This document shows, one piece after another, positions 35,811 through 46,627 of a stretch of 64,000 nucleotides of DNA. The notes below the pieces were generated by a model. That model was not told the origin of the DNA, made no database searches, and saw only the letters and a program-made list of their open reading frames with translations. This DNA is from Rs1 sp000416275 (GTDB taxonomy: Bacteria > Pseudomonadota > Gammaproteobacteria > Pseudomonadales > Balneatricaceae), in NCBI GenBank assembly GCA_965243635.1, contig OZ251574.1, positions 2,976,001-3,040,000 on the forward strand, in the 5' to 3' direction. Both the position numbers and the translations under genes were made by a program. Numbering within the stretch: the stretch's first letter is position 1; every line of letters begins with the position of its first letter.

Positions 35811-36680
35811 ATGACTTATATTATCGCCCTAAGTGTCCCCATTTTGTGGGGAACCAGTTACGCCGTGATCGGCATCTACCTTACAGATATCCCAGCCCCT
35901 TGGCTGGCATTACTACGCGCACTGCCTGCTGGATTAATTTTGCTGATACTCCGGCCTAGATTTTGTTCACTACCGATAAAAGACATGTTTTTGATTAGCC
36001 TTGGTAACATAGCCCTTTTTTTTCCCCTGTTGATGACAGCCATTTATTTACTACCTGGCTCTGTTGCAGGCACACTAGGTGCTACCTTCCCGTTAGTCAT
36101 GATGCTATTTAACTGGCTGATTTACAAAGTTAAACCTAATCTAAGAAAATTCTCATGTGCCTTAGCAGGTCTAGTGGGCGTGATTCTATTACTCAACCCA
36201 GAAGCTAATGTTAATGGCTGGGGAGTGCTCGCAGCATTTGCGGCGATTAGCATTATGTCCATCACCTCTATTTGGATGAAACGTCTAGTGATTAACGATG
36301 TACTCAACGTCTCCGCTTGGCAATTAATTATTGGAGGCACGCTAATGCTGCCCTTTGTCTATTCATATTCAGGCCCCTTAACACTACCGGCATCAGAAGC
36401 TTGGATAGGCCTAGCTTGGCTTATTATCCTAAACACCGCTTATGGTTATTGGGCGTGGGTTCGCTCATTAAAACTGTTAGGGACTGAAACTATGGGAATT
36501 TTTTCTTTATTAAACCCGTTAGTAGCGGTGTTGTTAGGCGTGTTTTTAGTCGGTGAACACTTAGATACGAAACAGATATTTGCTATCACTATTATTTTCA
36601 CAGCACTTTTACTATCGACAACAGCCGCTAAAAAAATTATTACCAGTGCACGACGCATCCGACCAAGACAGAAAAATTGA
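35811..36680 (+). CDS. EamA/DMT-family transporter
   Basis: A 289-aa inner-membrane protein with ten predicted helices arranged as two EamA repeats (about 1-135 and 140-275), typical of drug/metabolite exporters. The start ATG 35811 opens with a hydrophobic helix (YIIALSVPILWGTSYAVIG). Paired with the divergent MarR regulator, it is probably an efflux pump for amino acids or small toxic compounds. The substrate cannot be inferred. Confidence 0.9.
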   Translation: MTYIIALSVPILWGTSYAVIGIYLTDIPAPWLALLRALPAGLILLILRPRFCSLPIKDMFLISLGNIALFFPLLMTAIYLLPGSVAGTLGATFPLVMMLFNWLIYKVKPNLRKFSCALAGLVGVILLLNPEANVNGWGVLAAFAAISIMSITSIWMKRLVINDVLNVSAWQLIIGGTLMLPFVYSYSGPLTLPASEAWIGLAWLIILNTAYGYWAWVRSLKLLGTETMGIFSLLNPLVAVLLGVFLVGEHLDTKQIFAITIIFTALLLSTTAAKKIITSARRIRPRQKN

Positions 36681-36860
36681 AATTTTAGAGGCTTTGCAAT
36701 GCCTGGTTTTCGCTCGCTACTTTTTTCGACAGCCTCTAAACAGGAGCATGCTAAATGCGCTATTACCCGGATTTTTTACTTATATTACCTGCACTTGTCG
36801 CCTTATGAAGCCTCACTATATTAAATGACGCGTTTTTTTATAGCTTCTAGCTTCCCTCGC

Positions 36861-39800
36861 CTACTTCTGTTTATTACTACCCGTTTTAGCTCCCCTTGTA
36901 GATTTTACCGGTGCGATATTGGGCTCCAACCAAGAACCGGTAACGGCATAGCGTAAAGCGGTTAATTTGGCAATTTTTTTACCAAACAGCTTATCGATAA
37001 CAAAGGCAATCCCTGCCACTTGTGGAGTCGCCAACAACAGCGCTGCAATTGGCGCATTACCGGATAAAGGAATAGCCACCAGCATTTTTTGATCCAAAGT
37101 TTTCCTGGCAAAATCAATCGTACCCGTCATTTCAACGGTGGCAGAACTGCCTTGCAACTTTAAAGGTTCCTGACTCGTAGCCAAGCCATTTTGTAAATAA
37201 TATTTACCCGACACGGCATCAAACGCCACTCCCGACTCGACTAAATCGGAGAAATCTAACTGCAGTCTTTTAATCACTGAGTTTAAATTCAGCAAACCAA
37301 ATATCCGTAAAAAGTTAGCCGATGTCCCCGCTTCAATAATTCGCCCGCTGTTCAGCTTAAATTTTACTCGGCCATTTAAATTGGCCTGTTTAAACTCCCA
37401 TGGATAACCTTTCCAAGACAATTGTGACTCTATTTTACCGCTCTTATTTTCCAGCACTTTTGCATAACCGAGCTGTTTTAACACAACCCCAAAATCACCG
37501 CCGATGGCTGTTAATGTTAAATAGGTTTTAATATCCCTTTGCTCTTTTGCCCACACGATTTCAGCATTAACTTTGCTGGTTGCAATCCTCCCTTTGATAT
37601 CACTCGCTTTGTAGCCCTGCTTAGTCGGTGCTAAATTTGCACTCCAGCGACCAATATTTAATGAATTTAACAGCAGTTTATTAATCGATAAATTTACTTT
37701 TGGCCACTGACTGGTGTTCAGCTTAGCGCTCGCTATTTTTTTGGAGGTTTTCTGATCATTAACACCTTGATTTTTAGTTGTATTAATCACTAACTCATCT
37801 AATTTAACACTGCTGATAAGATTCTTATCGTGGGGAATAATCGCTCGCCCGGATGCGATTTCAGTATTAAAGCTGCCTGACCACTGACGGCTATTGCGGG
37901 TAAATTTTAGCCATGAATTATTGATCTTAGTTTTATAAAAAGTCACATTATGCAGTTTAAATTCGACTTTCTTAATCGCAGAAACAGCTCCATTAGCCGC
38001 TAGCTGAGTAGATATTCCACTCCCTTTCGAGGTTTTCTTCGCCGTAAAAAACGCCAGTACTTTATCAAGGTCTATACCTGAGAGCGCCCCCCCTATATGT
38101 ACTCCCGAGGACTTAGCTAATACCGGTTTTGCTCCTCCGAAAACGATGCTAGTGGCAGCATTAGCTAAAATGTTATTAGCTTTTTTAACCGGTAGCAGGG
38201 TGACCCCGCGGATAATGTTCGCATAATTATAGCGCCATGTGAGCGCTGTAGCAGCACCGGGGTTAGCGATGACCTGCAATTTTCTTAAGCTTTTTTTAGA
38301 TTTTCCCCAAGGCGCAGGTAAGTCAATAGCTATCCCTTGGAGCTGCGAATTAATCACCAATTGATTACAGCTCGGGTTACTCGGACAAAGGTCTAGTCTG
38401 GCATCAAATTTTGTATTGCCGCTCACAGGCGACAGGAAGTCCGTCGCTAGTATTTTCTCTAGATTTTGAACGTTTATGCCGCCCTGAAAATAAATACTAG
38501 TCTTCAGCTGCTTGGCCGCGCCACTACTGACAATTGATACTTTAGCTGGGTAGCCGAAGCTGCTTAAGTTTAAAGATTGACTGTTTAAACCTTGTGCAGA
38601 ACTATAACTCAATTCACCATTAATATTATTAAAGCGTAATTGCAAATTATCATCGAACAAACTAGCCTGCTCAACTTGGCTAGCCACCATCACGGTTGCC
38701 ACTGTGCTTTTTACTGCAGATTTTTTTTGCCCTTGGCTGGGGGCTGATGCACTACCCAGCGGTATCTGTAACTGCAAAACCGACTGATGCTTGCCACTTA
38801 GTTGCCAGTCGCGCACCGCCTCGGGAAAATACTTGATCGCTGGCTTTTGCTGAAGCTTGCTGAAGAGTTTTTTAAGATCCCCGGACAACTCAAGCTTTAC
38901 CTCAATAGCAGGCTTAGCTGGGTGTTTAATTACCGACAAATTAGTCACTTGATTGCCGGCAATCAAACCGCTGTCGGCGCTGACACTGACATGCCCATCG
39001 GCAATGATAACTTGCCCATTATCTGCTGAAAAATTAGGCCACTTGTTATCGAAGTTGACTTTAGCGGCTGTTAAATCGAGATACAACTGCACACTGGGCT
39101 TAGAAGAAAAGGGAATGTTTTTCCTAAAACCAGTGCGTAAAACCAGCCCTGCTTCTTCTACTTTACCCGCTAGCACTGCCGATTTTATCCACTTGCTCAG
39201 GTTCGTGCCGACTATATTGACCGGTATATAATTTAACAGATCCTTAGCTTTGTTATTTTGCATGCCAATCATCAAAATTAATTCAGTTTGTAATTTCTTA
39301 TCGAGCGGGATCAACAAGCTAAACCGGCCGTTGGCCTGCATCTCATCCCTAGACAGGGATAATAATTGAGAGTTAACCGCTACTTTTATTGGCTTACCAT
39401 TCGATAGTGCTATATCCCAGCTGATCTTGCCGCTCGCGGTCGTATACTGCCATTGCTCAGTAAACAATTTAGGGAAGGACATAGTGAGATTTTTCGCGTT
39501 TAAATCGACTGAACCCTGCAAAGCAGACATTCTCAATAAGCCCGAGACCCCCGCTAATTGGGGCGCACCAACATAACTATCGACTGACACTTGATCTAGG
39601 TCAGCTTGCAGTGCAAAATCTGCTAAGTTCTTGGTCGACCAACTTATAACTAAGTTATTTATATATCCTTTAAGATTTAACTGGGTAACCAGACGTTTGA
39701 TTTTATCGGAAATGGAGGGCTGACTGAGCAACTCGGCGCTAACATTTGCCAAATCAACTCTTGAAAGTGCTATTTGTTCTAAGTAGCCTCCTGCTGATTG

Positions 39801-40832
39801 GCCATATACAGCACTGGCTTGTCCTATGTTAAGGTGACTTTTTCCGGTATTTAACTTTATATTTAACAACTTTAAATGATGTTTATTGAATGCCTCTTTA
39901 AAGGAGAAATCAAAGGTTGAATCTAATAATTTTGGATAACTCTGGTTTTCAAACGAGAGTGAATTAAGCAGAACTTTACCGGAAATATCTTTTAGAAGAC
40001 CGTTTTCTAATGTAGCCCAAATCCTTGAACTCAAAGATAGTTTTTTTACATCTAGGCCAATATTAATTAAATTGAAGGCGAGCAATTGCTCTGATAGGTT
40101 GTCAAATTCTGCATATACTTTATAGGGCGTTTCTATAATCAAATCAGACAGCTCTGTCGCTTGAATGGCGAACGACGCAATAGAATTTTCACCGTAGTGT
40201 TTTAGTTTTGCCTCGCCAGACAACTGATGCATACGACTCGTGTTTTGCATCAAAAATTGGATCGGACCGATTACTCTACTAGGCCTGTTTTCTGGCTTTA
40301 GAATTAACTGTGCATTATTAAATTTAACTTTTGACTGTTTCGATAGCAAGGTTAGAAAACGATTTAAGGCTAAGTTGTCCTCGCCCTGCGCTGTTTTCTG
40401 CTCTCGATTACTGGCGCTTGGATCATCGACAGGTGAAAAAACGGTCAGCCAACGAGAATTAATTTGCTGCGCTTTTATCGTCAAGTCATCCACTTCTAAA
40501 TGCACAAAGATCGGTGCTAAGTGTAAAATACTGGCAATGATATCTAATTCAGCTTGCACCTTAGCAAGGCTAATTATGCGACTTTTTTGAGAGAGATCAG
40601 TAAAGGAAATATTTTCTAGGATTAACTGAGGGTTCGCCTGCACCCAAAGCGCTTGAATGCCACCGATTGACACCTCAGCCTGCATTTTTTTGGATAAGTA
40701 GGCTGATATTTCAACAGAATATGCATTTAGTTTTGGCAGCGACATCCGTACTGTGATTAGCAAACCTGCCAGTACCACTAGCAGTATCAGAGCAATAGTA
40801 AGAATCCAACTACTCGTTTTTTTTATCATCAT
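36861..40832 (-). CDS. yhdP: YhdP, AsmA-like inter-membrane lipid transport protein
   Basis: A 1323-aa protein with one N-terminal transmembrane helix (WILTIALILLVVLAGLLITV) followed by a very long beta-rich periplasmic region. The ends match the DUF3971/AsmA-2 architecture (ISAYLSKKMQAEVSIGGIQALW near the start, NLNSVIKRLQLDFSDL and GVAFDAVSGKY near the end). YhdP, TamB and YdbH redundantly move phospholipids to the outer membrane in E. coli (YhdP is 1266 aa there). It lies downstream of rng as in E. coli and Pseudomonas. Confidence 0.92.
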   Translation of the reverse strand: MMIKKTSSWILTIALILLVVLAGLLITVRMSLPKLNAYSVEISAYLSKKMQAEVSIGGIQALWVQANPQLILENISFTDLSQKSRIISLAKVQAELDIIASILHLAPIFVHLEVDDLTIKAQQINSRWLTVFSPVDDPSASNREQKTAQGEDNLALNRFLTLLSKQSKVKFNNAQLILKPENRPSRVIGPIQFLMQNTSRMHQLSGEAKLKHYGENSIASFAIQATELSDLIIETPYKVYAEFDNLSEQLLAFNLINIGLDVKKLSLSSRIWATLENGLLKDISGKVLLNSLSFENQSYPKLLDSTFDFSFKEAFNKHHLKLLNIKLNTGKSHLNIGQASAVYGQSAGGYLEQIALSRVDLANVSAELLSQPSISDKIKRLVTQLNLKGYINNLVISWSTKNLADFALQADLDQVSVDSYVGAPQLAGVSGLLRMSALQGSVDLNAKNLTMSFPKLFTEQWQYTTASGKISWDIALSNGKPIKVAVNSQLLSLSRDEMQANGRFSLLIPLDKKLQTELILMIGMQNNKAKDLLNYIPVNIVGTNLSKWIKSAVLAGKVEEAGLVLRTGFRKNIPFSSKPSVQLYLDLTAAKVNFDNKWPNFSADNGQVIIADGHVSVSADSGLIAGNQVTNLSVIKHPAKPAIEVKLELSGDLKKLFSKLQQKPAIKYFPEAVRDWQLSGKHQSVLQLQIPLGSASAPSQGQKKSAVKSTVATVMVASQVEQASLFDDNLQLRFNNINGELSYSSAQGLNSQSLNLSSFGYPAKVSIVSSGAAKQLKTSIYFQGGINVQNLEKILATDFLSPVSGNTKFDARLDLCPSNPSCNQLVINSQLQGIAIDLPAPWGKSKKSLRKLQVIANPGAATALTWRYNYANIIRGVTLLPVKKANNILANAATSIVFGGAKPVLAKSSGVHIGGALSGIDLDKVLAFFTAKKTSKGSGISTQLAANGAVSAIKKVEFKLHNVTFYKTKINNSWLKFTRNSRQWSGSFNTEIASGRAIIPHDKNLISSVKLDELVINTTKNQGVNDQKTSKKIASAKLNTSQWPKVNLSINKLLLNSLNIGRWSANLAPTKQGYKASDIKGRIATSKVNAEIVWAKEQRDIKTYLTLTAIGGDFGVVLKQLGYAKVLENKSGKIESQLSWKGYPWEFKQANLNGRVKFKLNSGRIIEAGTSANFLRIFGLLNLNSVIKRLQLDFSDLVESGVAFDAVSGKYYLQNGLATSQEPLKLQGSSATVEMTGTIDFARKTLDQKMLVAIPLSGNAPIAALLLATPQVAGIAFVIDKLFGKKIAKLTALRYAVTGSWLEPNIAPVKSTRGAKTGSNKQK

Positions 40833-41152
40833 CTTCCCGATATTGGGTGAGGTTAACGGCAGCCTAAGCGATTACTGGATGCCGCTTTTACACATAACAT
40901 TATCAGCTGCTCTCGATCTCCTGCAGCACAAACGGTGAAGCTTTTATCGATAGCAACGACAAGCCAGTAAAATAATTTTGGGGCTTACTGCCTTTAGCAG
41001 CTGAGAGTCAATTAAATCATTTGATTATACATCAAAACTGAACAGCAGCTAAACAATTACTTTTCGCTGCGTGATTTATGCCTACTGTTTTTAAACAGTG
41101 GTTACACCTAAATATCTCGCTTACAAAAGCTCAGATTTACATGAATCAAGCC

Positions 41153-42631
41153 TCAACGCAGTACTACATCGAAGTGCTCAGGGCCGTAATGGCTATCTAC
41201 TTTAAATTGAATAACCTTGTTAATAAAAGTTTCAAGCTCAGCCAAGTGATTTGAAGCTTCATCGGTAACATATTCAACCACTGCGGCTGACGCTAGCACT
41301 AGGTATGAATCAGTATCATACGCTCGGTGTTGGCGTAGTATTTCTCTAAATATCTCATAACAGACCGTTTCAGCGGTTTTGACAAACCCTCGGCTATGAC
41401 ACTGCGAACACTCTTCACACAAGATATGCTCAAGACTTTCCCGAGTCCGCTTTCGCGTCATCTCAACGAGCCCTAGCTGAGAAACACCCATCACTTTACA
41501 TTTGGCATGATCTTTTTCTAACACTCTCTCTAGTGCTCTTAAGACCTGGCGTTGATGATCTTGAGACTCCATATCAATAAAATCGATAATGATGATGCCC
41601 CCGAGGTTTCGCAGTCGCAACTGCCTGCCGATGGATGTGGCGGCCTCTAGATTTGTTTTAAATATCGTCTCTTCAAGATTGCGATGTCCGACAAAACCAC
41701 CGGTGTTAACATCAACCGTGGTCATCGCTTCCGTTTGATCAATAATTAAGTAGCCGCCGGATTTTAAATCTATTTTTCTCCCCAGCGCCCTCTGCATTTC
41801 CTCTTCTACATTGTAGAGGTCAAATATCGGCCGCTCACCAGGATAGTATTCTAGACGATCAATCAACTCCGGTACTAGCGAGCGGGTAAAGTCTTCTGCC
41901 TTATTAAACGTCTCCCTTGAATCTATCCGAATCCGCTCAATTCCGCCATGCGCCATGTCTCTTAAAGCTCGCATATTCAAAGGCATATCTTCATAGACAA
42001 CGTGAGGAGCGGTTACATTTTTAATTTCTTTTTCGATACTTTTCCAGAGCCGCTTTAAAAAGCGAATGTCTGATTTGAGCTCAACTTCGCTCGCCCCTTC
42101 AGCGACGGTTCGCAGTATATAACCACCCTTCTCAATATCTCCCTCTTCTAAGGTGCTCAACAGCGTGTTTTTCAGTCGCTCACGTTCAGCAACATTTTCT
42201 ATCCGTTGAGAAATACCGACATGTGAACTGTTGTGCATATACACTAGATAGCGAGAGGGAATCGATATGTGGGTAGTGAGCCTAGCGCCTTTAGTTCCAA
42301 TTGGGTCTTTGGTCACTTGAACCAGTAGCGATTGACCCTCACGTAGTAAATGGGCGATCGAACTCTTGTTGCGCTCGTCAATTGAATTAGCCTTACAAAC
42401 AACTTCATCTACATGAATAAAAGCGGCTTTGTCTAAACCTATTTCGACAAAAGCTGCTTGCATTCCCGGCAAAACGCGGACTACTTTACCTTTGTAAATA
42501 TTGCCCACTATGCCGCGCTTACTGGTGCGTTCGACATAGATTTCCTGTGGCATACCATTTTCGATAATCGCCACACGTGTTTCCATAGGCGTAAAGTTTA
42601 TTAGTATTTCTTCACCAATTGTTGTTGCCAC
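41153..42631 (-). CDS. rng: Ribonuclease G
   Basis: About 492 aa (E. coli 489), an RNase E-family endonuclease for 16S rRNA 5' maturation and mRNA decay. S1 domain (RRGIVGNIYKGKV-like start, here KRGIVGNIYKGKV), catalytic Asp residues in TTVDVNTGGFVG and IIIIDFIDM, and the zinc-link Cys pair (CEECSQCHSRG) are present. I choose GTG 42631 (VATTIGEEILINFTP) because AAGGAAG lies about 7 nt before it. The 32-codon longer version to 42727 adds residues not typical for the family. It follows maf. Confidence 0.95.
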   Translation of the reverse strand: MATTIGEEILINFTPMETRVAIIENGMPQEIYVERTSKRGIVGNIYKGKVVRVLPGMQAAFVEIGLDKAAFIHVDEVVCKANSIDERNKSSIAHLLREGQSLLVQVTKDPIGTKGARLTTHISIPSRYLVYMHNSSHVGISQRIENVAERERLKNTLLSTLEEGDIEKGGYILRTVAEGASEVELKSDIRFLKRLWKSIEKEIKNVTAPHVVYEDMPLNMRALRDMAHGGIERIRIDSRETFNKAEDFTRSLVPELIDRLEYYPGERPIFDLYNVEEEMQRALGRKIDLKSGGYLIIDQTEAMTTVDVNTGGFVGHRNLEETIFKTNLEAATSIGRQLRLRNLGGIIIIDFIDMESQDHQRQVLRALERVLEKDHAKCKVMGVSQLGLVEMTRKRTRESLEHILCEECSQCHSRGFVKTAETVCYEIFREILRQHRAYDTDSYLVLASAAVVEYVTDEASNHLAELETFINKVIQFKVDSHYGPEHFDVVLR

Positions 42632-42877
42632 TTGTGCTTCCTTAAATAGGGAATTGTCTACTAACCGCATCCATCGATTGCCAACAATCATTGCTGGAAC
42701 CTCTCTGCTCAGAGAAAAAACCAACACTCTAGACTCTAGAGTTTAAGCTATCGATCCACTTTTTGATCAGTAGAAATTCTACATCAGAAGAATAACGTTT
42801 CCATTATCCTGCTTAATATTTATTATATTCTGTCACTTAGGAGCGAGTAGCTTCTCAATGCCCAAACTAAGTGTCTA

Positions 42878-43459
42878 TTAAAAATTCCAAATAGGTACAT
42901 CAAACTCTTCTAATAAGCGTGCAGTTTCAGCGACCGGCAAACCAACTATTGACGAATAGCTGCCGCGTATTTGCCTGACAAACCTCGCCCCTTTACCTTG
43001 TATAGCATAGCTGCCAGCTTTATCCTCAGGTTCGCCTGAACGCCAATAGGCATCACACATTTGCTGATCTATATCAGTAAATTCAACCTCTGAGCGAAGT
43101 ATTATCTGTTTAGTTTTGCTCGCACTTACCATAGCAACAGCCGTGTAGACTTGATGCCACTTCCCCGCTAGAGACAATAACATTTGTGCTCCATCTGCTG
43201 GTGATGTTGGCTTTCCCAGAATATTCCCCTCAATCACTACACAGGTATCTGCGCCCAGTACTACCACTTCTGTAGCGCTCTGCTGATACACTGTTTGCGC
43301 TTTTTGCAAAGCCAATCTGCTCACATAATTTTCAGCTAGCTCGTCAGTCAACACTGTCTCATCAATGTCAGCACTCTTTATACTAAACTCAACGCCGAGC
43401 TCTGCTAGTATTTGCCGACGCCTAGGAGAGGCCGACGCCAAAATCAATCTGCTACTCAT
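42878..43459 (-). CDS. maf: Maf-family nucleotide pyrophosphatase (YhdE type)
   Basis: A 193-aa Maf protein, expected to hydrolyse dTTP/UTP and modified nucleotides. The N-terminal SASPRRRQILAELGV and the catalytic VVLGADTCVV motif are present, as is the KAGSYAIQGKGARFV signature. Genomic placement mreD-maf-rng is conserved with E. coli yhdE. Confidence 0.93.
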   Translation of the reverse strand: MSSRLILASASPRRRQILAELGVEFSIKSADIDETVLTDELAENYVSRLALQKAQTVYQQSATEVVVLGADTCVVIEGNILGKPTSPADGAQMLLSLAGKWHQVYTAVAMVSASKTKQIILRSEVEFTDIDQQMCDAYWRSGEPEDKAGSYAIQGKGARFVRQIRGSYSSIVGLPVAETARLLEEFDVPIWNF

Positions 43460-43596
43460 GTTCTTCCTCTGTCACACTGAGCAGCTTATCTAGCGGCTGA
43501 TACAGTCAATAATATTTTAGTTTAACTTGATAGCAGTGACTTACAAACGGCACTTAGCATCAGCTCTGCAATTTTTCAAAAACCTGGGTTTCAGAC

Positions 43597-44085
43597 TTAA
43601 TATATCTTAAAAGTACGGCGAATACTTCTGAGAATAACGAACACCCAAGGCCAAAATATGGCGCTGACCAAAGCGGGAATCAGATACAAAAAATCGCCGC
43701 CAGAAGTGCCCGCCAAAGTTTGGAACCAATGAAATATCAGCTGATTCATCACCATTAAAAAGAACACCACAAATGCTTGCTGCCAGAGGGGGTACATGCG
43801 CATTCTTTTATGTATCAGCAATGTACTGAAGGCAATTAACGTCAGGGCAATAGCATTGATGCCTAACACTGAGCCTTTCAACACATCCAACATCAAACCA
43901 ATAAACCAGGCCGAGCCAACACCAAACCTTTGCGGGAGCGCCATAATCCAATAAATAACTAACAGTGCGACGAACTCTGGGCGCCACCACTCCATAAAAG
44001 TAGGCAGTGGTATTTGCGAAAGCATCAGGGCAATGATAAAAGTCCCCAATATAATTAATAATCCCCCGGGACTATGCTGACTCAT
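43597..44085 (-). CDS. mreD: Rod shape-determining protein MreD
   Basis: A 162-aa inner-membrane protein with five or six hydrophobic helices. It forms the MreBCD elongation complex. The start ATG overlaps the mreC stop by 4 bp (ATGA), giving a coupled mreC-mreD. Family conservation is low; context and topology support the call. Confidence 0.93.
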   Translation of the reverse strand: MSQHSPGGLLIILGTFIIALMLSQIPLPTFMEWWRPEFVALLVIYWIMALPQRFGVGSAWFIGLMLDVLKGSVLGINAIALTLIAFSTLLIHKRMRMYPLWQQAFVVFFLMVMNQLIFHWFQTLAGTSGGDFLYLIPALVSAIFWPWVFVILRSIRRTFKIY

Positions 44086-44999
44086 AATACATCACTGGGA
44101 GATTCGCTGACTGGCGAGTTAGGGCTTTTTTTTGGGGGGATAGTTTGCAACTCAGCGTCCTGTTCGTTTTCGCCTCGCTTACCCTGCTGTTTCCCCACCA
44201 TCAAAACATAGCGACTGTTATTTAGCCTTGCTAACGGTTTAGCTTTAACAATCATAAATTTACGGCTGGGATCGCGTTCCACAAAAAACACTTTAGCCAG
44301 TGGGTAACCATAGGGAAAACGGCCTCCAAGCGCCGAGGAAACCAATAAGTCACCGGCTCTTATATCGGCATTGTCGGGAATATGGGTAATATCCAATTCA
44401 CCGTGCAACCCTTTACCAAGCGCAATTGCGCGCATGCCATTACGCACCACTTCTACCGGCAGGGCATGCCGGCCATCGGTCACTAACATAGTTCTATTGG
44501 TATAGAGGGAGACTTCAACCACTTGCCCCATAATGCCACCGGCATCTAATACCGGCTGACCGATAAAGACACCGTCTTCAGAACCTTTATTAAGTATTAC
44601 TTGATGCTGAAATGGATCTGGATTAACCCCAATCAATTCTGTTAATAGCACTTTGTCATCGACTCTAGCACTGGCATTGAGCAGTTCCCGAAGCCTGACA
44701 TTTTCAGCGCGCAAGGTCGCCATCTGTTGAACTTGACGCTCCAGTATAATAGAACTTGATCTGAGCTGATTATTATCTTTTATCAAAGAGGCGCGTTCCA
44801 CTAACACCACTGATATATCATCAGCGATAGCTGTTGGAGCATCTACAAGCCATTGAACAGGTGTTAAAACCACGGCGAGGGCTGAGCGAACTGAACGAAC
44901 GGAATTACCTTGCAAGTCGACAATCAACATACAGAGCGCGATAATAATTAGTAAAAGAAAACTAAGGCGAGGCAAGCTGCCTCTAAAGATAGGCTTCAT
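44082..44999 (-). CDS. mreC: Cell shape-determining protein MreC
   Basis: 305 aa. An N-terminal transmembrane helix (LSFLLLIIIALCMLIVDL, about 11-28), a coiled coil (about 65-110, with RASLIKDNNQLRSSSIILERQVQQ) and two beta-barrel domains with GVFIGQPVLDAGGIMGQVVEV. The C-terminal ~35 residues are polar and disordered. It is the periplasmic link between MreB and PBP2. There are 317 bp between it and mreB, more than usual. Confidence 0.94.
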   Translation of the reverse strand: MKPIFRGSLPRLSFLLLIIIALCMLIVDLQGNSVRSVRSALAVVLTPVQWLVDAPTAIADDISVVLVERASLIKDNNQLRSSSIILERQVQQMATLRAENVRLRELLNASARVDDKVLLTELIGVNPDPFQHQVILNKGSEDGVFIGQPVLDAGGIMGQVVEVSLYTNRTMLVTDGRHALPVEVVRNGMRAIALGKGLHGELDITHIPDNADIRAGDLLVSSALGGRFPYGYPLAKVFFVERDPSRKFMIVKAKPLARLNNSRYVLMVGKQQGKRGENEQDAELQTIPPKKSPNSPVSESPSDVL

Positions 45000-45316
45000 C
45001 TTAAACGCCTTTGTTTAACTTAAATGCAAAGACAGCATCTAAGTTAAATAATACAGAGAGAAAATTAATAACCACACTTGAAATGATAACAAAAAAATTT
45101 AACACAAAAAGCGTCCTGTTACTGAATGGACAATAGAATAACTTTCGGAACTCTGTTATATCCTTGCACGGAGAAGGTACCTACAACCAACAAACGGATA
45201 AACTGCCAGTTAAGTGGCTGTCGCTCAATGACTCAATCAATTTTTTACCACTGGCGACAAGCAGCCTGATCGATAATAGACGAATCTAGTGCGACCAAGC
45301 CTACTCGGTTAAACCT
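45000..45316. other. mreB-mreC spacer
   Basis: 317 bp without a gene. It contains an imperfect inverted pair (GGCTGTCGC near 45213 and GCGACAAGCAGCC near 45256). No terminator with U-run is evident. Confidence 0.35.
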
Positions 45317-46354
45317 TTAGTCGTAAGAGAGTAATTCAAATGCCTGCTTATCGATTAATTCCAGTGCACGTCCGCCCCCACGAGCGACGCAAGTTAAAGG
45401 ATCTTCCGCCAATATCACTGGCAGACCTGTCTCTTCACTAATCAAACTATCAATATTTCGCAGCATAGACCCGCCGCCCGTCAACACGATACCACGTTCG
45501 GCAATATCTGAGGCGAGTTCCGGTGGACATTGCTCCAACGCACTTTTAACGGCCTGCACAATAGCCGACAACGGCTCTTGTAAAGCTTCTAATATTTCAT
45601 GTGAATTCAGCGTAAAACTGCGCGGAATACCTTCAGCTAAATTGCGACCACGCACATCTATTTCCAGCACTTCACTACTTTGATGAGCAGAGCCGATTTC
45701 TTGCTTAATCCGCTCAGCGGTAGCTTCGCCAATCAAGCTGCCGTAATTGCGACGCACATAAGTAACGATAGCTTCATCAAATCTGTCACCACCAACCCGC
45801 ACTGAGTCAGCATATACGATGCCATTAAGAGATATAACCGCAATTTCAGTAGTACCACCACCGATATCCACGACCATAGAACCATTTGGTTCTTCAACGG
45901 GAAGCCCTGCACCTATTGCCGCCGCCATTGGCTCTTCAATTAAATGCACTTGACGTGCACCGGCACCCATCGCCGATTCTTTTATCGCTCGGCGCTCAAC
46001 TTGGGTCGACTTACAAGGCACGCACACTAGCACTCTAGGGCTAGGTGTGAAAATTGTATTGTCATGAACTTTACTGATGAAGTACTGCAGCATTTTTTCA
46101 GTGACATGAAAATCAGCAATAACACCATCCTTCATCGGACGAATAGCAGTAATATTACCTGGTGTACGACCCAGCATACGCTTAGCGTCGGCACCGACTG
46201 CAGCAACAGATTTTTGATTACCATTTTGGCGAATAGCGACAACAGATGGTTCGTCGAGTACTATTCCTTTGCCACGAACAAATATTAGTGTATTGGCCGT
46301 CCCTAGATCGATAGACAGATCACTGGAAAAGAGGCCTCGAATTTTCTTGAACAT
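45317..46354 (-). CDS. mreB: Rod shape-determining protein MreB
   Basis: A 345-aa actin homologue that directs lateral wall synthesis. Phosphate-1 motif DLSIDLGTANTLIF, phosphate-2 MVVDIGGGTTEIAVIS and adenosine motif GIVLTGGGSMLRNID are all present. I take ATG 46354 (MFKKIRGLFSSDL), which gives the usual length. The 28-codon longer frame to 46438 is not conserved. It is divergent from gatC across 270 bp. Confidence 0.97.
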   Translation of the reverse strand: MFKKIRGLFSSDLSIDLGTANTLIFVRGKGIVLDEPSVVAIRQNGNQKSVAAVGADAKRMLGRTPGNITAIRPMKDGVIADFHVTEKMLQYFISKVHDNTIFTPSPRVLVCVPCKSTQVERRAIKESAMGAGARQVHLIEEPMAAAIGAGLPVEEPNGSMVVDIGGGTTEIAVISLNGIVYADSVRVGGDRFDEAIVTYVRRNYGSLIGEATAERIKQEIGSAHQSSEVLEIDVRGRNLAEGIPRSFTLNSHEILEALQEPLSAIVQAVKSALEQCPPELASDIAERGIVLTGGGSMLRNIDSLISEETGLPVILAEDPLTCVARGGGRALELIDKQAFELLSYD

Positions 46355-46627
46355 TATAAAATGGAACCCCGAAAATACCCAAAAAACAAGGCAAATGTGT
46401 CGAATTTTAAAAACAGCAACTTTAACAACGCAACGCAATTAGAGCAAGAAACAATTAGTCTATTCCGCATTTCTTTGCTAAATTTAGCGTTTTATTTACT
46501 CTGCCCGACAAGAGTAACTTTTCAAATTCTATTTTCAGCTGATTCACACTTGAAACTGGCGAATTATGAATTGAAGACGCAACGAACAACCAGACAATTT
46601 TAAGCGTAATGCAACGAGACCAAACCC

